Shown one piece after another: positions 1-4,810 of a stretch of DNA of 6,013 nt (positions within the stretch are counted from its first letter, which is position 1; each line of letters opens with the position of its first letter). The notes under the pieces were generated by a model. The model saw only the letters and a program-made list of their open reading frames with translations, did not search any database and was not told the DNA's origin. The position numbers and the translations under genes are program-made. The DNA is from AC-32 sp035455605 (GTDB taxonomy: Bacteria; Actinomycetota; Thermoleophilia; Gaiellales; Gaiellaceae): assembly GCA_035455605.1 (NCBI GenBank), contig DATIER010000333.1, positions 1 to 6,013 on the forward strand, in the 5' to 3' direction.

Positions 1-270
1 TCGACCGCGAACACGCTGATCGACACGTTTCTCTGGGTCTACATCCTGTTGATCTTCGTGTACATCCTCACCTCGTGGGTGCGGCTCCCGTACAACCTCT
101 GGGTGCGGCGCATCTCGGACTTCCTGCGCGACGTCTGCGAGCCGTACCTGCGGATCTTCCGCCGGTTCCTGCCGCCGCTCGGCGCACTGGACCTCTCGCC
201 GGTCGTGGCCATCCTCGCGCTGGTCGCGCTGATGCGCGTGATCGACGCGCTCTTCGCTCACTACTCGTAG
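1..270 (+). CDS. YggT family membrane protein, C-terminal part (5' end outside window)
   Basis: The reading frame is open from the first base and ends at TAG 268-270, leaving 89 residues. A start codon at 49 exists (TTG) but lies inside a hydrophobic segment that continues upstream, so the true start is before the window. Visible are a membrane segment (about residues 6-24), the conserved cytoplasmic-loop block with SWVRLPYN followed by EPYLRIFRRFLPPLGALDLSP, and a second hydrophobic helix (about residues 66-84). This is the second half of the YggT/YlmG fold. Family members are small inner-membrane proteins linked to division or envelope functions and usually sit between sepF and divIVA; the next gene here is indeed divIVA-like, only 11 nt downstream. 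The exact biochemical role of the family is not settled. Confidence 0.9.
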   Translation, partial: STANTLIDTFLWVYILLIFVYILTSWVRLPYNLWVRRISDFLRDVCEPYLRIFRRFLPPLGALDLSPVVAILALVALMRVIDALFAHYS

Positions 271-281
271 AGGAGAACGCC

Positions 282-722
282 ATGACCATCACACCCGTCG
301 AGCTCCACCACATACGCCTCAGGAGGGGCCTACGCGGCTACCGGCCCGGCCCCGTCGACGAGCTGATCCTCGAGATCGCGGAGTCGTTCGAGGAGGTTTG
401 GCGCGAGCGGGCCGAGTTCGCCGACCGGATCGAGCAGCTCGAGGGCGAGCTCGCCCGCCACCGCGACCTCGAGACGCTCCTGCGGACGACGCTCGTCTCC
501 GCGGAGCGCTCGGCGCACGAGCTGAAGGACCAGGCGCGGAGGGAGGCCGGGATCGTGATCCAGGAGGCGCACGCGGAGGCGCGCGAGGTCACCCGCGCGG
601 CCGCCGCGGAGCGTGAGCGCCTGCTCGCGGAGGCCCGCAGGGTGCGCGCGCTGCTCGAGGCTGCGCTCGACACCGTCGACGACGCGGACGCCGAGGCCGA
701 GCCCCGGACCCAGGCCGCCTGA
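282..722 (+). CDS. Short DivIVA-domain coiled-coil protein
   Basis: The protein has 146 residues. The ATG at 282 is chosen because a good ribosome site (GAGGAG) overlaps the stop of the preceding yggT gene, and because the N-terminus then aligns without gaps to Bacillus DivIVA: TP at 4-5, RGY at 18-20, and the VDELILEI helix after it. The open frame extends upstream to 75, but that part is out-of-frame yggT sequence. After the N-terminal membrane-binding motif (about residues 1-35) the rest is a charged, Ala/Glu/Arg-rich coiled coil (about 36-130) with an acidic tail (132-142). DivIVA proteins gather at curved membrane, at poles or septa, and recruit partners for division or polar growth. Here the position equivalent to membrane-inserting Phe17 is Leu, while Arg18 is kept. 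It is shorter than the major DivIVA/Wag31 of many actinobacteria, so it may be an accessory paralogue. Confidence 0.85.
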   Translation: MTITPVELHHIRLRRGLRGYRPGPVDELILEIAESFEEVWRERAEFADRIEQLEGELARHRDLETLLRTTLVSAERSAHELKDQARREAGIVIQEAHAEAREVTRAAAAERERLLAEARRVRALLEAALDTVDDADAEAEPRTQAA

Positions 723-739
723 TCCCCGACGACCGAACC

Positions 740-745
740 TATACT
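740..745 (+). promoter_or_regulatory. Candidate -10 box (TATACT) for a leaderless DUF167 transcript
   Basis: TATACT differs from the sigma-70 consensus TATAAT by one base and is an island of A/T in GC-rich DNA. It ends 6 nt before the ATG at 752, so a normal start of transcription would fall on or next to the A of that ATG. No Shine-Dalgarno sequence lies before this ATG, which fits a leaderless mRNA. No clear -35 hexamer is seen around 716-723. This is inference from spacing; the upstream divIVA stop is only 29 nt away, so read-through is also possible. Confidence 0.55.
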
Positions 746-751
746 GGTCGC

Positions 752-1033
752 ATGGCGACGCTCTCGACGCGCGTGCGGCTCCGGGTCTCTCCGGGGGCGC
801 GGCGGAACGAGCTGATCGGGCGCCACGGGGAGGGCTGGAAGGTCCGCGTCACGGCGCCGCCGGAAGGGGGCCGCGCCAACGAGGCGCTGCTCGACCTGCT
901 GGCGCGTGAGCTCTCGCTGCCGCGCCGCTCGCTCTCGATCGTTTCCGGCCAGACGGCCCGGGAAAAAGTGGTCGAGATGGAGGGCATCGACCGCGCGGAG
1001 AGCGACCGGCGGCTCGAGGCTGCTGCCTCGTGA
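752..1033 (+). CDS. DUF167 / YggU family protein
   Basis: The protein has 93 residues, the usual size for this family. Recognisable features are the first strand with VRLRVSPGARRNE (8-20), the signature APPEGGRANEALLDLLA (35-51) and the closing IVSGQTAREKVVEMEG block (63-78). The family is a small alpha/beta fold of unknown function, often encoded beside yggT. The ATG at 752 is the natural start: the first beta strand begins immediately after it. It has no ribosome site but a TATACT box 6 nt upstream, suggesting translation from a leaderless transcript. Its stop TGA overlaps the GTG start of the next gene (GTGA, 1030-1033). Function cannot be named from the sequence. Confidence 0.88.
   Translation: MATLSTRVRLRVSPGARRNELIGRHGEGWKVRVTAPPEGGRANEALLDLLARELSLPRRSLSIVSGQTAREKVVEMEGIDRAESDRRLEAAAS
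1015..1030 (+). promoter_or_regulatory. Hairpin covering the start of the dksA-like gene
   Basis: The arms CGAGGC (1015-1020) and GCCTCG (1025-1030) are perfectly complementary around a TGCT loop. The 5' arm contains GAGG, the only Shine-Dalgarno-like bases near the downstream GTG, and the 3' arm ends on the G of that start codon. Ribosomes finishing the DUF167 gene would open this stem, which would couple translation of the two genes. The stem is visible in the sequence; the role is inference, and a six-base stem can arise by chance in GC-rich DNA. Confidence 0.4.
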
Positions 1034-1398
1034 GCGCCGTGATCGACACCGAGCACTTCAGGCAGCGCCTGCTGGCGGAGCGGCAGCGCGCGCAGGAGGC
1101 GCTGGCCTACCTGCACGACGAGAACGAGAGCCAGCTCGAGGACGACCGCGAGGAGATCCAGAGCGACAACCACCCGGGCGACATGGCGACCTCGACCTTC
1201 GACCGCGAGCTCGACTACACGCTCGAGGAGAACGTCGAGCGCGCGCTGGGCGAGATCGACGCCGCCCTGCAGCGGATCGAGAACGGGACCTACGGGATCT
1301 GCGTCAACCGCGGCGAGCAGATTCCCGTGGAACGGCTCGAGGCGATCCCGTGGACGACGCTGTGCATCGACTGCAAGCGGCTGCAGGAGCGCGGATGA
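1030..1398 (+). CDS. DksA/TraR-family protein with an incomplete C4 zinc finger
   Basis: The protein has 122 residues. A helical N-terminal part (about 5-40) is followed by the tip motif DNHPGDMA (46-53), a second helix (about 56-84) forming the coiled-coil hairpin, and the C-terminal zinc-finger fold (88-116). DksA/TraR proteins enter the RNA polymerase secondary channel and, often with ppGpp, alter initiation at stress and ribosomal promoters. The DNHP-D-A tip resembles the actinobacterial and Bacillus YteA-like branch more than E. coli DksA. The expected CxxC-x17-CxxC pattern is C91-x2-R94-x17-C112-x2-C115, so one metal ligand is lost (CGC for TGC at 1309-1311). The GTG start overlaps the previous stop by 4 nt, and the stop overlaps the lspA ATG in the same way. 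Family assignment is firm; zinc binding and polymerase activity are uncertain. Confidence 0.88.
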   Translation: MSAVIDTEHFRQRLLAERQRAQEALAYLHDENESQLEDDREEIQSDNHPGDMATSTFDRELDYTLEENVERALGEIDAALQRIENGTYGICVNRGEQIPVERLEAIPWTTLCIDCKRLQERG

Positions 1399-1940
1399 GC
1401 GAGCCGGCGCCGCGGACGTACGACGTCCGCGTGGGGTCGAGCACCGATGCGTTGACGCCGATCTCGGTCGCCGAGCGGTCGCTCGCCGCGCGGGCGCCGC
1501 AGTGGGTCGGCCTCGGCGCCGTCGTCCTCGCCGCGATCGCGTCCGACCAGGTGACGAAGCTGATCGTCTCGACGCAGCTCGGGCTCGGCGAGTCGTTGCA
1601 CGTGCTCGGGCCGTTCTCGATCCATCACGTGCAGAACTCCGGCATCGCGTTCGGCCTGTTCGCCGGCGCGACGCCGATCGTGACCGCGCTCACCGCGCTC
1701 GCCGTCGGCTGGATGCTCGTCTACTTCGCGCGCTCGGGAGCGCGACACCCGGTGCTGCCCGTCGCGCTCGGGCTGCTGATCGGCGGCTCGACGTCGAACC
1801 TGATCGATCGGATCCGGCTCGGGAACGTGACCGACTTCCTCGACCTCAAGTACTGGCCCGCGTTCAACCTCGCGGACAGCTTCATCGTCGTCGGCGTCGC
1901 GATCCTGTTCGTCGCGCTGCTGATCGGCGAGACACGCTGA
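1395..1940 (+). CDS. lspA: Lipoprotein signal peptidase (signal peptidase II)
   Basis: This 181-residue inner-membrane aspartyl protease removes signal peptides from prolipoproteins after lipid attachment to the lipobox cysteine. Four hydrophobic helices are visible (about 37-50, 93-111, 119-133, 162-178). Family motifs are DQVTK (51-55), NSGIAFG (81-87), GGSTSNLIDR (130-139) and FNLADSFI (157-164); the catalytic pair is Asp138 and Asp161. About 35 polar residues precede the first helix, an extension also common in other actinobacterial LspA proteins. The ATG at 1395 is supported by AGGAG five bases upstream and by the ATGA overlap with the previous stop. A GTG at 1431 or TTG at 1452 would also keep the whole enzyme. 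Its stop TGA is embedded in CTGA, where the next gene probably starts. Confidence 0.95.
   Translation: MSEPAPRTYDVRVGSSTDALTPISVAERSLAARAPQWVGLGAVVLAAIASDQVTKLIVSTQLGLGESLHVLGPFSIHHVQNSGIAFGLFAGATPIVTALTALAVGWMLVYFARSGARHPVLPVALGLLIGGSTSNLIDRIRLGNVTDFLDLKYWPAFNLADSFIVVGVAILFVALLIGETR
1411..1431 (+). repeat. Perfect 9-bp inverted repeat just after the lspA start
   Basis: CGCGGACGT (1411-1419) and ACGTCCGCG (1423-1431) are exact reverse complements separated by three bases. In RNA this would be a strong hairpin beginning 16 nt after the first base of the lspA ATG, in the part of the gene that encodes the poorly constrained N-terminal extension. In DNA it could be an operator-like palindrome. 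An alternative GTG start (1431) begins on its last base. The repeat is directly visible; any function is inference. Confidence 0.55.
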
Positions 1941-2824
1941 AAGTAACCGTCCCTGCAGAGGCCGCGGGTGAGCGGCTCGACCGCTTCCTCGCCTCGTTGC
2001 CGGAGGTGGGCTCGCGGACGGCCGCGGAGCGGCTGCTCGAGGACGGCGGCGCGACGGTCGACGGCGAGCCGCGCCCGAAGAGCCACCGGCTGGAGGGCGG
2101 CGAGCAGGTCGAGCTGACCGTGCCGGAGCCGGTGTCGTCGACGATCGAGCGCGAGGACGTGCCGCTCCGGATCGCGCACGAGGACGAGCACCTGCTCGTG
2201 GTCGACAAGCCGGCGGGCGTCGTCGTCCACCCGTCGCCCGGCCACGCGAGCGGGACGCTGGTGCACGGGCTGGCCGGCCTCGCCGGGGGCGGGGAGGACG
2301 AGGAGCGGCCGGGCATCGTCCACCGGCTCGACCGCGACACGTCGGGGCTGCTCGTGGTCGCACGCACCGACGAGGCGTACGAGCGGCTGCAGGAGCTCGT
2401 GCGCGAGCATGCGCTCGAGCGCCGCTACAAGGCGCTCGTTCGTGGCCGGCCGCGCTCGTGGACCGGCCGCATCGAGGCGCCGATCGGGCGCGACCGGCGC
2501 GACCCGACGCGCCGGTCGCTCGACACCGACACCCCGCGCGAGGCGGTTACGCACTTCGAGGTCGAGGAGCTCCTCGACCGGCACGCCCTGCTCGACGTCC
2601 GGCTGGAGACCGGGCGGACGCACCAGATCCGCGTGCACCTCGCCGCGATCGGCCTGCCGGTCGTCGGCGACCCGATCTACGGCGTGCCGGACGAGCAGCT
2701 CCGACGCCAGTTCCTGCACGCCTGGCGGCTCGCGTTCCCGCACCCGGTGACGGGCGAGCAGCTGGAGGTCGAGTCGCCGCTACCGCCCGAGCTTCAGGCG
2801 ATCCTCGCGCGCTTCGTCTCGTAG
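1937..2824 (+). CDS. rluD: Large-subunit rRNA pseudouridine synthase, RluA/RluD family
   Basis: This enzyme isomerises uridines to pseudouridine in RNA; the RluD type acts on 23S rRNA helix 69. An S4 RNA-binding domain (about 11-60, with GERLDRFLAS and the AERLLEDGGATVDG loop) is followed by the catalytic domain: LLVVDKPAGVVVHPS (86-100), HRLDRDTSGLLVVAR (129-143, catalytic Asp132), RRYKALVRG (162-170), ETGRTHQIRVHLAAIG (224-239) and GDPIYG (244-249). With a CTG start at 1937 the protein is 295 residues. That start is inferred: no ATG, GTG or TTG lies at a suitable place, TTG 1997 would remove the conserved start of the S4 domain, the upstream frame is lspA read out of frame, and CTGA copies the 4-nt overlaps of the neighbouring genes. 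The order lspA-rluD is common in bacteria. Which uridines it modifies is not shown by the sequence. Confidence 0.93.
   Translation: MKVTVPAEAAGERLDRFLASLPEVGSRTAAERLLEDGGATVDGEPRPKSHRLEGGEQVELTVPEPVSSTIEREDVPLRIAHEDEHLLVVDKPAGVVVHPSPGHASGTLVHGLAGLAGGGEDEERPGIVHRLDRDTSGLLVVARTDEAYERLQELVREHALERRYKALVRGRPRSWTGRIEAPIGRDRRDPTRRSLDTDTPREAVTHFEVEELLDRHALLDVRLETGRTHQIRVHLAAIGLPVVGDPIYGVPDEQLRRQFLHAWRLAFPHPVTGEQLEVESPLPPELQAILARFVS
2794..2824. other. Convergent overlap of rluD and the GGDEF gene
   Basis: The last nine residues and stop of the minus-strand GGDEF gene lie on the complement of the last ten codons of rluD, including its TAG at 2822-2824. Both ends are confirmed by continuous conserved protein sequence running into them: the final LYETK helix of the GGDEF domain and the C-terminal helix of the synthase. 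I see no hairpin with a T-run here, so each transcript probably extends into the other gene as antisense RNA. Confidence 0.8.
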
Positions 2825-3741
2825 AGGCGCTGGTCGGCGAGCCGGAACAGCGCGTCGGCGTCGGCCGCCTCGTCCGGGAAGTGCGCCAGGCCCGCGCTGA
2901 ACGAGCACGGCGCCGGCAGCTCGCCGGCCGCGACGAGCTCGTCGACGCGGTCGTCCAGGCGCGAGAGCAGCCGCGAGCCCGCCTCCTCGTCGGCCTCGAC
3001 GAGGTACGCGGCGAACTCGTCGCCTCCCATCCGCCCTGCGAGGTCGGAGCCGCGCAGCGAGTCGCGCAGCAGCGCGCCGAGCCGCTGCAGCACACGGTCG
3101 CCTGCCGGATGGCCGAGCGAGTCGTTGATCTCCTTGAAGCGGTCGAGGTCGAGGAAGACGAGCGCGACCCCGTGCCCGTAGCGCGCCGCCCGCTCGAGCT
3201 CGAGGTCGAGCTCGCGCACGAACGCCTGGTGGTGCAGGAGGCCCGTCAGTTGGTCGTGCCGGGCCTGGTGGGCGAGCTCGGAGGTCGCGCGGTCGAAGTA
3301 GGCGACGACGCACTCGGTCACGAGCCGGTCGATCGTCGTGTTCAGCCGCTGCTCCGCGGTGAGCATGTGCGCCGGGTCGAGCCCGGCGACACGCCCGGCG
3401 ACGAAGCGCCAGAGGACGCGCCGCAGGAGCAGGAACTCGGTCACGATCTCGCGCGGGGCGAACCCGAGCGCCTCGCGCTGCCTGGCGTGGTCGCGGGCCT
3501 GGATCGCCAGCGGGCTGCCGTGGCGGACGCGGTCCTCGGCGAGCGGCTCGCCGAGCTCGCGGCCGAGCTCGGCGATGAAGGTCGGCAGGTCGCCGAGCTG
3601 CCCGAGCCGGCCGAGGCGCTGGAGCGACGGGACCTGGTCGTCGACCAGCCCCTCGTCGACGACTGCGAGCGCCAGCTCCCACGCCGTCGCCTGGAGCTCG
3701 GCCGACAGCTCCTCGAACGCGGCTGAATCGCGCCTGGTCAC
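2794..3741 (-). CDS. Diguanylate cyclase: helical sensor-like domain plus GGDEF domain
   Basis: The protein has 315 residues and makes the second messenger c-di-GMP from two GTP. The C-terminal domain (about 160-311) carries HDQLTGLLHH (162-171), FLDLDRFKEINDSLGHPAGD (196-215), the active-site motif GGDEF (239-243), and RGSD (230-233) five residues before it, a complete RxxD product-inhibition site. Residues 1-150 are predicted all-helical, without membrane segments; the stretch HARQREALGFAPREIVTEFLLLRRVLW (85-111) resembles RsbR/RsbRD-type N-terminal domains of stress-sensing proteins, a comparison made by eye. The GTG start at 3741 is preferred because the frame upstream runs antisense to the intergenic space and rpsB. 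GATGGGG precedes it but is too close for a normal ribosome site; a CATGAT box 6 nt upstream could make it leaderless. It stands alone, divergent from rpsB. Confidence 0.9.
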   Translation of the reverse strand: MTRRDSAAFEELSAELQATAWELALAVVDEGLVDDQVPSLQRLGRLGQLGDLPTFIAELGRELGEPLAEDRVRHGSPLAIQARDHARQREALGFAPREIVTEFLLLRRVLWRFVAGRVAGLDPAHMLTAEQRLNTTIDRLVTECVVAYFDRATSELAHQARHDQLTGLLHHQAFVRELDLELERAARYGHGVALVFLDLDRFKEINDSLGHPAGDRVLQRLGALLRDSLRGSDLAGRMGGDEFAAYLVEADEEAGSRLLSRLDDRVDELVAAGELPAPCSFSAGLAHFPDEAADADALFRLADQRLYETKRARIA

Positions 3742-3910
3742 GACCCCATCATGGATCGAGGCGCGGACGCCCGCTCGAGAGGGCGGCGCTACACTTCCGG
3801 CGGTTTCGTCCCCGACCCGGCGACCCGGGGCAGGTGGCGGTGCCGGGCTCTGAGCCCGGTTCCACCAGTCCCCGCCGGCGCATCGCACCCCAACCACGGA
3901 AGGAATCCCC
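3742..3910. promoter_or_regulatory. Divergent intergenic region between the GGDEF gene and rpsB
   Basis: These 169 bp must hold the rpsB operon promoter and probably the start signals of the minus-strand GGDEF gene. TACACT at 3790-3795 is a plausible plus-strand -10 box (TAnnnT) that would give a leader of about 108 nt; no good -35 is seen. On the minus strand CATGAT (3748-3753) is a weak -10 candidate. The plus strand ends with a clear ribosome site, GGAAGGA (3898-3904), before the rpsB ATG. Between box and ribosome site the sequence is rich in inverted repeats. Confidence 0.5.
3833..3866 (+). promoter_or_regulatory. rpsB: Potential hairpin in the rpsB leader
   Basis: The inner stem pairs CCGGGCT (3843-3849) with AGCCCGG (3853-3859) around a CTG loop. 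The outer stem pairs GGTGG (3833-3837) with CCACC (3862-3866), separated from the inner stem by an asymmetric internal loop (five and two bases). A second small stem, CCCCG with CGGGG (3810-3814 and 3826-3830), lies just upstream. There is no T-run, so this does not look like an intrinsic terminator. S2 represses its own rpsB-tsf mRNA in E. coli, so a structured leader here may be an autoregulatory site; that role is inference. Confidence 0.45.
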
Positions 3911-4810
3911 ATGGCAGTCAGCATGCGAGAGCTCCTGGAGGCCGGCGTCCACTTCGGCCACCAGACGCGCCGCTGGAACCCGAAGATGCGCCGCTTCATC
4001 TTCGGCGAGCGCGGCGGCATCTACATCATCGACCTGCAGAAGACGGCGGAGTCGCTCGACGAGGCGCAGTCGTTCGTGCGCAACCTGGCCGAGCGCGGCG
4101 GCACCGTGCTGTTCGTCGGCACGAAGAAGCAGGCGCAGGACTCGGTCGAGGAGCAGGCCAAGCGCACGGGCATGCCCTACGTCAACCACCGCTGGCTCGG
4201 CGGCCTGCTCACCAACTGGCGCACGATCACCGAGCGGATCGAGCACCTGCACGAGCTGCGCCGCCTGAAGGAGGAGGGGCAGCTCGACCTGCTGCCGCCC
4301 AAGGAACGGATCTCGATGCAGGGCGAGCTCGAGAAGCTCGAGGCGAACCTCGGCGGCGTCGCCGACATGCGTCGCCAGCCCGACGCGGTCGTGATCATCG
4401 ACCTGCGCAAGGAGCAGCTGGCCGTGCGCGAAGCGCGCCGGCTCGACATCCCGGTGATCGCGCTCGTGGACACCAACTGCGACCCGGACGAGGCCGACTT
4501 CGTCATCCCCGGGAACGACGACGCGATCCGGTCGTGCAGCCTCGTCGTGCGCGCGCTCGGCGACGGCATCGCCGAGGGCAAGCAGCGCGCGACGCCGGCC
4601 GATTTCGCCCCCGCGGCCGAGGAAGCCCGGCCGGTCGAGCCTCCTGCGGAGCCCGAGCCGGCGCTTGACGCGGCGGCCGCCCCCGAGCCTGGCGCCGCGG
4701 CCGTTCCCGAAGCTGCCCCGGCGGCTCCCGAGCCTGCCGCTCCCGAGCCTGCCGCCGAGCCCGAGCCGGCGCCCGTACCCATTCCCGACACGCCCGAGGA
4801 GTCGAAGTGA
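3911..4810 (+). CDS. rpsB: 30S ribosomal protein S2 with Ala/Pro/Glu-rich tail
   Basis: S2 binds late to the 30S subunit and, with S1 where present, supports mRNA binding near the platform. Residues 1-226 match the family throughout: MRELLEAGVHFGHQTRRWNPKM (5-26), the IYIIDLQKT block (37-45), LFVGTKKQAQ (67-76), YVNHRWLGGLLTNW (90-103), and the second signature ending PVIALVDTNCDPD (181-193), then IPGNDDAIRS (199-208). The start at 3911 has a strong ribosome site GGAAGGA. The total length of 299 exceeds the roughly 240 of E. coli because of a tail (about 229-299) made almost only of Ala, Pro, Glu and Val, probably disordered. GAGGAG (4796-4801) inside its last codons serves as the ribosome site for tsf, whose GTG overlaps the rpsB stop. 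Confidence 0.98.
   Translation: MAVSMRELLEAGVHFGHQTRRWNPKMRRFIFGERGGIYIIDLQKTAESLDEAQSFVRNLAERGGTVLFVGTKKQAQDSVEEQAKRTGMPYVNHRWLGGLLTNWRTITERIEHLHELRRLKEEGQLDLLPPKERISMQGELEKLEANLGGVADMRRQPDAVVIIDLRKEQLAVREARRLDIPVIALVDTNCDPDEADFVIPGNDDAIRSCSLVVRALGDGIAEGKQRATPADFAPAAEEARPVEPPAEPEPALDAAAAPEPGAAAVPEAAPAAPEPAAPEPAAEPEPAPVPIPDTPEESK
4724..4753 (+). repeat. Two perfect tandem 15-bp repeats in the rpsB tail
   Basis: GCTCCCGAGCCTGCC occurs twice back to back (4724-4738 and 4739-4753), in frame, each copy encoding APEPA. Related but diverged copies of the Pro-Glu-Pro unit lie on both sides (about 4642-4662, 4681-4693 and 4753-4775). The identity at DNA level suggests recent slippage or duplication in the tail-coding region. 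Confidence 0.75.

Noticed and set aside
75..281. Upstream extension of the DivIVA-like protein
   Set aside because: It is yggT sequence read out of frame; the ATG at 282 has a ribosome site and the family N-terminus.
906..1394. Upstream extension of LspA
   Set aside because: It would cross the DUF167 and dksA-like genes out of frame; the 1395 ATG has a ribosome site and gives a normal-length protein.
1290..2743. Long minus-strand frames (357 and 340 codons) under lspA and rluD
   Set aside because: They are antisense to two genes with full sets of conserved motifs, and their translations are low-complexity Arg/Ala/Pro sequence.
2458..3726. Open plus-strand frame of 422 codons opposite the GGDEF gene
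   Set aside because: It has no recognisable domain, is dominated by Arg, Ala, Glu and Val as expected from the complement of a GC-rich gene, starts inside rluD, and the opposite strand encodes a clear GGDEF protein.
3843..3866. Intrinsic terminator or a tRNA 3' part in the rpsB leader
   Set aside because: No T-run follows the stem, and the GGTTCCACC stretch lacks a T-arm, acceptor stem and anticodon arm in a tRNA arrangement.
3742..4020. Upstream extension of the GGDEF protein on the minus strand
   Set aside because: It runs antisense to the intergenic region and the start of rpsB, and adds no recognisable domain.
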